Assembly (NCBI GenBank): GCA_017517745.1
Contig: JAFWYJ010000055.1
Location: forward strand, 1-34,162
Direction: 5' to 3'
Source of the DNA: Clostridia bacterium
GTDB taxonomy: Bacteria > Bacillota > Clostridia > Oscillospirales > CAG-272
Length of the DNA: 34,162 nt
Shown here: in pieces, positions 5,298 to 12,705 of the stretch
Numbering within the stretch: the stretch's first letter is position 1
Layout: each line of letters opens with the position of its first letter
Translations under genes and position numbers: made by a program
Notes under the pieces: model-generated
Told to the model about the DNA's origin: nothing
What the model saw: only the letters and a program-made list of their open reading frames with translations
The model's database searches: none

Positions 5298-5373
5298 TGG
5301 CAGGGGCAGGAGGATTCGAACCCGCGACCCACGGTTTTGGAGACCGGTACTCTACCAGCTGAGCTATGCCCCT
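5298..5373 (-). tRNA. tRNA-Trp (anticodon CCA)
   Basis: On the minus strand the acceptor AGGGGCA pairs with TGCCCCT, with an encoded CCA end. The D arm GCTCAGCTGGTAGAGT and the T arm GCGGGTTCGAATCCTCC are standard, and the anticodon loop CTCCAAA gives CCA, tryptophan. 76 bases with CCA, no intron or gap. tRNA genes are common integration targets, and the accessory segment lies immediately 3' of this one. Confidence 0.96.
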
Positions 5374-5401
5374 GTGTGCGGTTCTCACCGCAACGCATTA
5401 C

Positions 5402-5430
5402 ATTATATCACACTTCTTTGTAAATTGCAA
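5402..5430 (-). promoter_or_regulatory. tRNA-Trp promoter
   Basis: The minus strand has TTGCAA (5425-5430), a 17-base spacer and TATAAT (5402-5407), with TGTGA before the -10 (extended -10). The predicted start is near 5396, about 22 bases before the tRNA. Confidence 0.8.
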
Positions 5431-5511
5431 TAGTTTTTTCAAATTTTTTTGCGATGCTTGCAAATTTTCTTCCGCGCTGTCACAAAAATCAAGGCAAAAG
5501 CTTCATTCCTC

Positions 5512-5754
5512 TCACCGCCTTTGCTCCCACCACGCGATCTCGATCAACAAAGCACCGCACACCAGGATCGCGCACGACGCGACGATATATTCCAAAAACG
5601 GCGCGTACGTTGCCTTCGCAAGCAGAAAATTCTGCTCCCGCGCCTGCAAATAGGATGCCAAAATTGCCAATGCATACACTACCACGAGCGGCATCGTGGC
5701 GCGCAAAAACACCTTGGTCGGCGGGCAAGGCTTTCTTTTATGTATTCGCTTCAT
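5512..5754 (-). CDS. Small two-TM membrane protein
   Basis: 80 residues: a basic N-terminus (MKRIHKRK), a first TM at about 20-38 (ATMPLVVVYALAILASYL) and a second at about 52-74 (YIVASCAILVCGALLIEIAWW). The start has AAAGGAGG six bases upstream and its own promoter at 5782-5810. No family is recognised. It lies between the formyl-THF cyclo-ligase gene and tRNA-Trp and probably forms a single-gene unit. Confidence 0.72.
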   Translation of the reverse strand: MKRIHKRKPCPPTKVFLRATMPLVVVYALAILASYLQAREQNFLLAKATYAPFLEYIVASCAILVCGALLIEIAWWEQRR

Positions 5755-5781
5755 TTTCTGCCTCCTTTCCTTCCGATTTCT

Positions 5782-5810
5782 ATTTTACCACACCGCCGCC
5801 GTCTTGTAAA
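5782..5810 (-). promoter_or_regulatory. Promoter of the 80-residue membrane protein gene
   Basis: TTTACA (5805-5810), a 17-base spacer and TAAAAT (5782-5787) on the minus strand, with TGTGG preceding the -10. Confidence 0.7.
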
Positions 5811-5851
5811 GGAACAGTTTTTTCCATTTGGAAAGAAGACTCGAAAATACA

Positions 5852-5885
5852 TTTTGCGGGAGTGCTTTTAAGCACCCCCGCAAAA
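5852..5885 (-). terminator. Terminator-like hairpin after the cyclo-ligase/CPBP gene
   Basis: TTTTGCGGG (5852-5860) and CCCGCAAAA (plus AGTGCTT/AAGCACC inside) fold into a long stem a few bases beyond the stop codon at 5891. It is symmetric, so it may act in both directions. Confidence 0.6.
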
Positions 5886-5890
5886 CAGGA

Positions 5891-7579
5891 TCACAGAACC
5901 AAATTGAGGATCGACATCACCAGCCAGATGACCGCACAGACGGCGGCGGCAGGAGAGGCGACCGCTCTCCAAAGCTGCTTGGGCAGACGGCGAAGCGGAA
6001 GGGGTGCCGTGTAGGAGGCATCCGTATTCCGACGCGCCCGAACGTGATAGATCTTGCGCGCTTCTCCGGCGGCGAATGCGCCGAACAAAAGCAAAATCAC
6101 GACCAAGCAGAAAACAAAAATCTCATTGCTTCCCGCTGTGACGTAGAACGCCGAAAGATAGGGCTGTCCGAACAGACAGAAGAGATTGTAGCAAAGATGC
6201 AAAAGCATTGCCGCGATGATCGAACGCGTGGCATACATCACACCCGCGAGAAGAAGCCCGAGGAAAAGATAGGACAAAAGCAGTGGGAAGGAAAAGTGCA
6301 GCATCGCAAAAAAGATCGCGCTGAGCAGAATGGATACACCCGCACCAAAGCCCTCGTATTCGGCGCAGAGGATCCCTCGCCAGATCAGTTCCTCACAAAC
6401 CGCCGGCAGAACACCGTAGGCGAGAATGACGTAAACGGTCTCGGCGAATGAACCGTCGGTCCGCGCCACGAAGGTATCGTAAAGCGTGAAGTTTCCGGTC
6501 AGAGAGGAGATCCCTCCCGTCAGAATGCCGCAAAGCAACCCGCCCGAGATCATCACCGCAAGCATGCAAAAGATGAACCAAAGATGCTTGGGGCTTGGCA
6601 GACGGATGCGCAACCTCTTGGCAAATCCCTTCTCTCGCTTGAGGACGTAGACCAGCGCGGGCGCGAAAAAGATCAACAGCTGCAACAAAATGACCATCAA
6701 GTATGCCGTCCTTCGATCGGTCAGCGCGGTGTCGATCAGCCGCGAGAGCAACAATAAAACGAAGGTAACCGCCACCAGGATCGGCGGCGCATGCAACACG
6801 CGTGCCGCGGGCGCGGTATGCTCTTGATCGCCTCCCACCGCAGCCACCGCCACAGCGGTTCCCGATACCGCACGGGAAAAGATTCCTTTCCACAAGCGCT
6901 TCCAGAGAGACGTGCGAGGAGTCTCGGCAGGCTTTGCGCCTTGCGCGTCCTCCCGTGTCTCTTGCGTCTCCGTCTCCCGAGAAGCCGATTCCGCCCCCTC
7001 GTCACGGGAAAGTTTGACCGCGCCCCGCTCGGTAAACAAGGTCTGCACTGCTCGGTCATGCTCCTCGGTTGGCACGCGTTTGACCAAAAAGGCTTGGTAT
7101 GCCGCTCCTGCCGTCATGCCGGGAAAGTGCTCTAAAAAACGGTCATAATATCCCTTTCCGTAGCCAAGCCGATCCCCCGCGAGAGAAAACGTCAGCGCGG
7201 GGAGAATGCAGAGCGTATTTTCATCCGGCACACACAGCGGCGCGTCTTGCGGCGGCTCGGCGATTCCGTATGCCCCGCGAACCAGCTTTGCACCGGGCGC
7301 GAGAAGATAAAAATGCATGGTGGTGGTCTCAACGTCACACCTCGGGAAGGCAACCGTCTTCCCCATCTGCCAAGAAAGGCGCACCAGGGGAAGCAGATTG
7401 ATCTCGCCCCTCGTCGGCGCGTACAAAAGCAACGCCGAAGCCGTTTGGAATTGCCGCGATGCCGCGATCTTTTTGATGATGGCACGATCCCATTCGCGCT
7501 TTTGCGTTTCGTCAAGCGAGGCGCGCTTTTGCTTCAAGGCTTCGCGCAATCGCTTTTTTTCGTTCAAAACGTTACTCAC
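5891..7579 (-). CDS. 5-formyltetrahydrofolate cyclo-ligase fused to a CPBP intramembrane protease
   Basis: 562 residues. Residues 1-190 are a complete 5-formyl-THF cyclo-ligase, which converts 5-formyl-THF with ATP to 5,10-methenyl-THF: basic N-terminal helix, FPRCD (79-83), and the signature LGYGKGYYDRF (138-148). A charged, low-complexity linker (about 190-225) follows. The C-terminal half is a polytopic membrane domain of the CPBP (CAAX-processing/bacteriocin-protection) protease family: EELIWRG (Glu396, Glu397, Arg401), MLHF (His428) and HLCYN (His461, Asn465), which provide the expected glutamate and histidine positions. The start is GTG, one base after the stop of the DJ-1 gene, so translation is probably coupled. 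The frame is open throughout, so this is a true fusion in the sequence as given. What the fusion links biologically is unknown. Confidence 0.88.
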   Translation of the reverse strand: MSNVLNEKKRLREALKQKRASLDETQKREWDRAIIKKIAASRQFQTASALLLYAPTRGEINLLPLVRLSWQMGKTVAFPRCDVETTTMHFYLLAPGAKLVRGAYGIAEPPQDAPLCVPDENTLCILPALTFSLAGDRLGYGKGYYDRFLEHFPGMTAGAAYQAFLVKRVPTEEHDRAVQTLFTERGAVKLSRDEGAESASRETETQETREDAQGAKPAETPRTSLWKRLWKGIFSRAVSGTAVAVAAVGGDQEHTAPAARVLHAPPILVAVTFVLLLLSRLIDTALTDRRTAYLMVILLQLLIFFAPALVYVLKREKGFAKRLRIRLPSPKHLWFIFCMLAVMISGGLLCGILTGGISSLTGNFTLYDTFVARTDGSFAETVYVILAYGVLPAVCEELIWRGILCAEYEGFGAGVSILLSAIFFAMLHFSFPLLLSYLFLGLLLAGVMYATRSIIAAMLLHLCYNLFCLFGQPYLSAFYVTAGSNEIFVFCLVVILLLFGAFAAGEARKIYHVRARRNTDASYTAPLPLRRLPKQLWRAVASPAAAVCAVIWLVMSILNLVL

Positions 7580-7580
7580 G

Positions 7581-8120
7581 TCAGTCAGCCAACACAGCGC
7601 GGCGCAGCTCGTCAGCCGCCTCCTGCCCCTTCATAGCGGCGACCAAGGCAAGCCCGAATTCCATCGCAACACCCATGCCTGCGGCGGTAATCACACGTCC
7701 GTCCCGCACCACTCGTTGGGATTCCACCGTCGCACCTTGCAGATATTCCTCAAATCCCGGGAAGCAGGTCGCACGCTTGCCTTCGAGATACCCACGCTTG
7801 CCAAGCACCATGGGGGCTGCGCAGATGGCGGCAAGATAGCCCCCCTTTGCCGCGGTGACGTGCAAAGCGGTCTCCACCGTGCGCGACGCGTCCAGGTGCT
7901 TCGTGCCGGGCATGCCTCCCGGAAGGATCACCATTTCGGGGTTGTTGTCGCGGAACATCGCCTCGGGAACGTCGGCCTGCACCGCAATGCCGTGCGCACC
8001 GATCACCATCTCACCGCCAACGCCGACGGTGGTTACCTGCAGTCCCGCGCGGCGCAACAGATCCAGCGGACAGAGCGCCTCGACCTCCTCAAAGCCGTTT
8101 GCCAAAAACATATAAATCAT
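7581..8120 (-). CDS. DJ-1/PfpI family protein (YajL/ThiJ-like)
   Basis: 179 residues, the usual single-domain length. The nucleophile elbow AAICAAP places Cys100, with the N-terminal acidic residue in ANGFEEVE (Glu11 or Glu12) and PGGMPG (68-73), as in the DJ-1/YajL group. Family members act as protein or nucleotide deglycases, chaperones or glyoxalases; which applies here cannot be told. I place the start at the ATG 54 bases inside the longest frame because AAAGGAG sits seven bases upstream there and family proteins begin with a short MxYxFLAxGFEE. It lies one base upstream of the cyclo-ligase fusion and downstream of the RNHCP gene. Confidence 0.9.
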   Translation of the reverse strand: MIYMFLANGFEEVEALCPLDLLRRAGLQVTTVGVGGEMVIGAHGIAVQADVPEAMFRDNNPEMVILPGGMPGTKHLDASRTVETALHVTAAKGGYLAAICAAPMVLGKRGYLEGKRATCFPGFEEYLQGATVESQRVVRDGRVITAAGMGVAMEFGLALVAAMKGQEAADELRRAVLAD

Positions 8121-8220
8121 ACGTGTGCTCCTTTCCAAGAAAAGCCTTTTTTCGCTGACGTCTGTCAAAAACACAGCGCAAGGATTTCCTTCGTTAAAAT
8201 ATCAAACCTCTTCAAACACA

Positions 8221-8547
8221 TCATTTGCCCGCCGTCAGACGGATCAAAAGGCGGATGCTGTCCGGCTGCTCCTTCGCCTCGTGCGCGGCACGGTTGCGGC
8301 GGATCTCGCCGCACTTGGTGCAGCGGTGAATGATGACGTATCCCTTTCTCGGATCCGGCTCGACACGAATCGGCTCAAGCTGTCCACCGCACTCGTTGGC
8401 TCGGTCTCCCGGGTTCACGTCAACGTGGAGAGACCACAAACAAAACGGACAGTGGTTGCGCGAGGTGTAGCCCAGTGGCTTGACCTCCTTGCCGCAATGC
8501 GCGCAAATGAATCCGTCGTCGTTCTTTGTAAAACGCTTTTGCTCCAT
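8221..8547 (-). CDS. RNHCP-domain protein
   Basis: 108 residues with paired cysteines: CAHCG (15-19), RNHCPFC (30-36) and CTKCGE near residue 75, as in the RNHCP family named for Arg-Asn-His-Cys-Pro. The TSRNHCPFCLWSLHVD segment followed by PGDR is diagnostic. A zinc-ribbon fold is likely and the function is unknown. GGAGGATG precedes the start. A near-consensus promoter lies at 8578-8606 and no terminator is obvious before the DJ-1 gene, so the three genes may be co-transcribed. Confidence 0.9.
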   Translation of the reverse strand: MEQKRFTKNDDGFICAHCGKEVKPLGYTSRNHCPFCLWSLHVDVNPGDRANECGGQLEPIRVEPDPRKGYVIIHRCTKCGEIRRNRAAHEAKEQPDSIRLLIRLTAGK

Positions 8548-8577
8548 CCACTCATCCTCCGAATTTTCATTACCTAT

Positions 8578-8606
8578 ATCTTATCACAAATCCCCCATAA
8601 TGTCAA
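8578..8606 (-). promoter_or_regulatory. Promoter of the RNHCP / DJ-1 / cyclo-ligase block
   Basis: TTGACA (8601-8606), exactly 17 bases, then TAAGAT (8578-8583) on the minus strand, with TGTGA ahead of the -10. This is the best -35 in the window. Confidence 0.82.
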
Positions 8607-8635
8607 GATTACAATCATGAAAGCAGGATTTTTTT

Positions 8636-8760
8636 GCAGAGGACGCGGTTTGTGGGGGACGCGGTTTGTGGGGGCTTCTTGAAAGAAGCCCCCACACCCC
8701 CAAGAACTTTTCGGGTAAGGGAGAAAGGAAAGCCTTTATCTGTACGCTCTGAATGAGCAA
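8636..8760. repeat. Dispersed repeat family A, copy 1
   Basis: Two short GGACGCGGTTTGTGGGGG units, a perfect 13-pair hairpin GTGGGGGCTTCTT/AAGAAGCCCCCAC (8668-8695), then AACTTTTCGGGTAAGGGAG and AAAGCCTTTATCTGTACGC. The same order recurs at 33748-33915. No gene is visible in 8611-9265. Confidence 0.7.
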
Positions 8761-8884
8761 TCGCCCCTACGTTGTTTCGTTCATTTGTTCGTTGAAATGA
8801 GACACCGATAAATCCCAATTTTGCGCACCCTTTCCGTGGGCAAAACAAAAAGAAAGCCATTGGCACGAAGTGCCTTTAGTGCGT

Positions 8885-8942
8885 TCCCAAAATGGCAGCG
8901 AGAGCGATTGAAAGGGTGACGCGCACGGATAAACAACTACGC
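8885..8942. repeat. Direct repeat B, copy 1
   Basis: Starts TCCCAAAATGGCAGCGAGAG and ends CGGATAAACAACTACG. It recurs at 9038-9095 with two mismatches, 153 bases downstream. Confidence 0.8.
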
Positions 8943-8974
8943 TTACACCCCTGCAATAAAAGTTTTTGCGGGGG

Positions 8975-9008
8975 CGTGGGGGCGGCTTTTTTCAAAAAGC
9001 ACCCCCAC
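8975..9008. repeat. G-rich hairpin, family A core
   Basis: GTGGGGG...CTTTTT and AAAAAG...CCCCCAC fold around TC. It is almost the same hairpin as 9182-9213 and resembles the one at 8668-8695. Confidence 0.65.
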
Positions 9009-9037
9009 AAAAAACAAAAGCCATTTTGGGTTAGTGG

Positions 9038-9095
9038 TCCCAAAATGGCAGCGAGAGCGATTGAAAGGATGACGCGCACGGATAAACAATTACGT
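9038..9095. repeat. Direct repeat B, copy 2
   Basis: Second copy of the unit at 8885-8942, differing at two positions (G/A and C/T). Confidence 0.8.
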
Positions 9096-9127
9096 TGATA
9101 CCCATGCGATAAAAGTTTTTGAAGAGT

Positions 9128-9159
9128 CCAGAGAAACTTTTTGAAAAAAGTTTCTCTGG
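9128..9159. other. Perfect 15-pair hairpin
   Basis: CCAGAGAAACTTTTT pairs with AAAAAGTTTCTCTGG around GA. It shares the CTTTTTGAAAAAAG core with the family A hairpins but has different arms. Confidence 0.65.
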
Positions 9160-9181
9160 TCGCCGAAGGCAAAAAAGGGGC

Positions 9182-9213
9182 GTGGGGGCGGCTTTTTTCA
9201 AAAAGCGCCCCCA
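9182..9213 (-). terminator. G-rich hairpin downstream of the lipoprotein cluster
   Basis: GTGGGGGC/GCCCCCAC with inner CTTTTT/AAAAAG; on the minus strand the sequence beyond it is GCCCCTTTTTTG. It is the first strong hairpin after the stop codon at 9266 and is probably the terminator of the minus-strand lipoprotein genes. It is also a member of repeat family A. Confidence 0.5.
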
Positions 9214-9265
9214 CAAAACGCGCTCCACAAAACGCGCCCCACAATCGCGTCCTCACAAAAACGCT

Positions 9266-10861
9266 TTACTCCTCCTCGACGGGAACTTCGGAGGTGGTGA
9301 GGGTAACGGTCGCGCCGTTGGCGGAAGTCACAGAGATCACGGCTTGGGCATTCCCCTGCATGGGACTTTCCTCGGTGAAAACGATCGTATCACCGGCTGC
9401 GTAGGTTGCATCTCCGTAGGTGACGGTCGCATCTCCCGTGAAGGTCAGTTGCATACCGCTGGACCATACCAATTGGATATAATAGGTCTGACCTGCCTCC
9501 AGCGTGACGGCCATTTCGTTGTCGGTCTCATAGAAGGGATATTCGACGTTGGAGTAGTTGTACCAAACGTCGGGGGTTTCCACGGTACCGTAAGCGGGAG
9601 TCGGTTCGATGGCAATCGCGGTCTCGGTCGAATTTTCAACAAATCCGAACAAATTGTGATTCTGTGCCAAGTCGATCAGCACGTAGCCCTCGGGAAGATC
9701 CGCGGAGGCAATGCTGACGAAATAGGTCGCGTACATGACGGGAACAATGGTGAAGGTCGCAACACCGTCCTGCGTTTGCGCGGTTTTCACCGTGGTGTAG
9801 GTATAGCCGTTGCCAACCGTCTGCTGACAAACCAACGTCATGGTTACGGCGGTTGCGGTGTAGGCGCTGCCGTCACCCAGCACCACGTTTGCTTTGTAGG
9901 TCACCTCGCTCGGAGGAAGAATTTGGGGAAGCGCGATCACCATCGAAGTTGTGGCAAAGGTGGCAAAATTTTGTCTTTGTGTCGTAAATCCGTCAACCGA
10001 AACGGTGACTCCGTAGTTGGTGGTGGCGTTCAGGTCGCCAAACGTGACCTTTCCTTCGGCATCGGTAACCTTGCTTCCCACTGCCTCGACCGAGTCGGGC
10101 GTCCAAAGCATGACGGTCGCACCTGCGACGAGATTGCCTTCGTGATCCTTTACGGTCACGGTCTTTTCAAGCTTGTTGTTTTGATTCAAGAGATAGATCG
10201 TGCGGTTCTTTTGCTCTGTATTCAATTCCCACTCCAGCTCGTCTCCGATGAGACGATAGTTTTGGGGAATCTCCAGCGTTACCGTATATGTATCCGCCGC
10301 CAGCAAAAAGGCAATCGTACCCTGGTCGTCGCTCTTGCCCTTCGCGATCTCGGTTTCTCCCTGCTTGATCGAAACGCCAACGTTCGCGACACCCGTCAGC
10401 ATGTCACTCAGATCGACACGATATTCGGTCAACGTGACGGCGAGTGCTGAGGTTCCCGCTGCAAAGGCATACTCCTTCTGCATATCGCCCGCATATCCCG
10501 TTGGGAATTTCACAAGCTTTATGCGCCAATCATTGATATCTTCCGTTTTATCAAGCTTAAAAACAGCAATTCCGGAAGCGTTGGTTGTCTGCTTATGGAC
10601 AACGTCTCCCTTGCAGAGCTGCAACTGAACTCCTTCGATGCCACCCTCCGAGGTCTGCACCTTGATGGTGTAGCTCTTTGTTTCATTTTTCACGGGGGGC
10701 GTCTGCGGCGTTGTGTTTTCTTCGGTTTCCGTCGGTGCTTCACTCGGCGGTTCGGTGACGGTCTCGTTTCCGCTGCCTGTGCAGGCACACACCAAAAGCG
10801 ATATGCACAGAAGCAGGCAGAGGAAGGACAGCAGTCTCGTTTTTTTGTTCAACCCTTTCAT
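9266..10861 (-). CDS. Secreted lipoprotein with repeated Ig/carboxypeptidase-regulatory-like domains
   Basis: 531 residues. A lipoprotein signal peptide ends in LLVCAC, with Cys27 as the lipidated residue, followed by a Thr/Pro/Glu-rich linker to about residue 62. At least three beta-sandwich modules follow: YTIKVQTSEGGIEGVQLQL (63 on), VANVGVSIKQGETEIAKGKS (about 155 on) and VTVKDHEGNLVAGATVMLW (about 235 on). Each contains the '..G.a.f...' turn (NASGIAVF, DDQGTIAF, DAEGKVTF) typical of CarboxypepD_reg/SdrD-B-like domains. The C-terminal 130 residues are another beta-rich region with an acidic tail. GGGAGG lies six bases upstream of the ATG. It probably anchors or displays binding domains on the cell surface; the ligand is unknown. 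It is the third gene of a paralogous trio. Confidence 0.8.
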   Translation of the reverse strand: MKGLNKKTRLLSFLCLLLCISLLVCACTGSGNETVTEPPSEAPTETEENTTPQTPPVKNETKSYTIKVQTSEGGIEGVQLQLCKGDVVHKQTTNASGIAVFKLDKTEDINDWRIKLVKFPTGYAGDMQKEYAFAAGTSALAVTLTEYRVDLSDMLTGVANVGVSIKQGETEIAKGKSDDQGTIAFLLAADTYTVTLEIPQNYRLIGDELEWELNTEQKNRTIYLLNQNNKLEKTVTVKDHEGNLVAGATVMLWTPDSVEAVGSKVTDAEGKVTFGDLNATTNYGVTVSVDGFTTQRQNFATFATTSMVIALPQILPPSEVTYKANVVLGDGSAYTATAVTMTLVCQQTVGNGYTYTTVKTAQTQDGVATFTIVPVMYATYFVSIASADLPEGYVLIDLAQNHNLFGFVENSTETAIAIEPTPAYGTVETPDVWYNYSNVEYPFYETDNEMAVTLEAGQTYYIQLVWSSGMQLTFTGDATVTYGDATYAAGDTIVFTEESPMQGNAQAVISVTSANGATVTLTTSEVPVEEE

Positions 10862-10944
10862 GGTTTTCCTCCCAAAATTGATTGGTATATCGTTTTATTT
10901 CCTTAATATAGAGTTGCAAACGGAAATACGCGCGGTGTTTTGGC

Positions 10945-12603
10945 TCAAGTGATCTCGACAATCACCGCCGCGACACGGTCTGACGTACTGTTTGCATCCA
11001 CCGCGATCGTCAAGAGCGTGTTTGCCGCGGAAACGCTGAAAGTGATCTTCCCTTCCTTGTTGGCAACATAGGTTTTTCCATTGCAAAAGACCTTCAATTC
11101 GCCCTTCGCATCGGCGATCTCAAAGGTGAGATTTGCCGCAGCGGTCTTGAAATGAATCGGCGTTCCTTTTTCGAAAAGGACACTTCCGTTCGTCTGTGCG
11201 TCAAGATGCACGGGATTGCTTTCGGTGCCCGAAGTGTTGGGTGTCACGGTTTGGTAATATCCGCAAGCAAAATAAGGCATCATGTCGGGATTGACCGACT
11301 TGCCCGCGAACAGATAGCTGTCCGAGGAGGCGTCGAACCATCCGCGCACGTTTGCGAGCGTTTCGATGACGTAGACCAGCTGCTTCGTCAGCGGGCAGGC
11401 ACCGTTTACGGGATCGCAGATTGCCGCGTAATCAAAGATCAGGCGATTGTATTCTTCCTTATACAAGAAATTACCGTCCTCGTCGTAGAAAAACGCACCG
11501 ACGTGGCTCATTTCCGCCATATCATAGAGCGTTCCGCCCTCTCCGAGGTATCCGCTCGCCGAAGCCATACGGATATAGACGATCGGTCCGTCCGCCGCGC
11601 CAAAGTGATAGAAGCCATCAGCGTCGTTGTAAATGACGCTGACCTCGCTCGCGGACAGATCCAACGGGGTGAAGTTGTCAAAGTTCCAGTTGAGATGATT
11701 GATCTGCTTGAGATCACTTTTCGTGGGGAGAATCGTTTTCCACTCCACGTCAACAGGAGAAAACGGCACGTCTCCGACACGCTCGATGACGAGAACACAG
11801 TCTCTCATGCTCTCGCTTCGGGGCATGACACCGAGCAGATAAGGCGTGGTGTTTTCCTCGCTGTCTCCGAGGTTCGAGTTTCTGATCTCGATTGTTATGG
11901 TTTTGTTTTCAACCGGCAGAAGAGAATCGCGGCTTCCGTTGAGATTGCCACCGTAATAGCCGAATTCAAACCGCGCGTCGGATATGACCGAGAAACGGTA
12001 CACACCCGTGCGCGTGGGACGGAAAAGAAAATACGTACGGTCGGACGCGTTCAGATCCTTCAGCCAATATGCGCCCTCCTCCACCTTGTAGGCATCGGCG
12101 GGAATCGTCTCATTTTGCACGTGGGAGTAGGCTTGCACGCGAACGGTGTCGGAAACGATTCGGTAGAGCGTCACGGTCAGGTCGGTTGCCTCGGGGGTGA
12201 GCGCAAGCGCGTTCACGTCATAGGCATACGCGCTTTTGAGGCGCTCATCGGGGAAATCCAGCTCCACGCCATAACTTCCCGTCTCCAGCTTGAAGCTCGC
12301 GGTACCGTCCGCCTTCGTCGCCTTCATGACGAGTATTTCGCCGCCCTTCATGATCTTGACGACCACGTCCTCCATGCCGACACCGACATGATCGACAACC
12401 TTCACCGAATAGACGTTTTCGGTGACGGGAGGCTGTGTTGCTTCCTCAGTTTTTTCGGTGGTATCGTTGTTTTCGGTGGTATCGTTGTTTTCGGTCTCTT
12501 TGTTGGGGGGCTCATTTTGGGTGGCGTCACCGGTACAGGCGGTGAAAAGCAATGACAAAAGCAATGCCGCCGTCACCAAAAGACATACCCATCTTTTTTT
12601 CAT
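10945..12603 (-). CDS. Secreted lipoprotein, paralogue with DGxYH module
   Basis: 552 residues. The lipobox LFTAC gives Cys23, followed by an Asn/Thr/Glu linker with the hexamer ENNDTT twice. The N-terminal domain (YSVKVVDHVGVGMEDVVVKI, then KADGTASFKL) matches the first module of its two neighbours. The middle has FLFRPTRTGVYRFSVISD, like the YLFKPTVSGAYRIVSD segment of the upstream redoxin protein. Towards the C-terminus come IYNDADGFYHFGAADGPI and CPLTKQLVYVIETL, both with counterparts in that protein. I chose the internal ATG 27 bases into the longest frame because AAGGAAGG precedes it and the signal peptide then begins MKKRW. No enzymatic motif is visible; it is probably a surface binding protein. 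Confidence 0.8.
   Translation of the reverse strand: MKKRWVCLLVTAALLLSLLFTACTGDATQNEPPNKETENNDTTENNDTTEKTEEATQPPVTENVYSVKVVDHVGVGMEDVVVKIMKGGEILVMKATKADGTASFKLETGSYGVELDFPDERLKSAYAYDVNALALTPEATDLTVTLYRIVSDTVRVQAYSHVQNETIPADAYKVEEGAYWLKDLNASDRTYFLFRPTRTGVYRFSVISDARFEFGYYGGNLNGSRDSLLPVENKTITIEIRNSNLGDSEENTTPYLLGVMPRSESMRDCVLVIERVGDVPFSPVDVEWKTILPTKSDLKQINHLNWNFDNFTPLDLSASEVSVIYNDADGFYHFGAADGPIVYIRMASASGYLGEGGTLYDMAEMSHVGAFFYDEDGNFLYKEEYNRLIFDYAAICDPVNGACPLTKQLVYVIETLANVRGWFDASSDSYLFAGKSVNPDMMPYFACGYYQTVTPNTSGTESNPVHLDAQTNGSVLFEKGTPIHFKTAAANLTFEIADAKGELKVFCNGKTYVANKEGKITFSVSAANTLLTIAVDANSTSDRVAAVIVEIT
12453..12488. repeat. 18-bp tandem repeat in the lipoprotein linker
   Basis: Two exact copies of TTTCGGTGGTATCGTTGT (12453-12470 and 12471-12488), encoding the repeated ENNDTT in the linker. 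Likely a slippage-generated length variation site. Confidence 0.75.
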
Positions 12604-12630
12604 CGTTTGAACCTTCCTTTCTAAGGACAC

Positions 12631-12660
12631 ACTTCCGATGCGCCGAAACGCATCGGAAGT
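12631..12660. other. Perfect 12-pair hairpin between lipoprotein genes
   Basis: ACTTCCGATGCG and CGCATCGGAAGT fold around CCGAAA. The T-run (CTTTTTTTC) is on the plus-strand side, so for minus-strand transcripts it is a leader or intercistronic hairpin rather than a terminator. It may modulate expression or stability of the middle lipoprotein gene. Confidence 0.6.
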
Positions 12661-12705
12661 CTTTTTTTCGGTTAAAACACACTACGTGTGCGATTTTTCA
12701 GCGTT

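Noticed and set aside
8892..9404. Small open frames in the G-rich repeat cluster
   Set aside because: They read straight through hairpins and repeat units, have no ribosome sites, and give low-complexity Lys/Pro/His products.
12631..12670. Terminator separating the redoxin and middle lipoprotein genes
   Set aside because: The hairpin is perfect, but its T-run lies on the plus-strand side, so it cannot serve as a standard terminator for the minus-strand genes.
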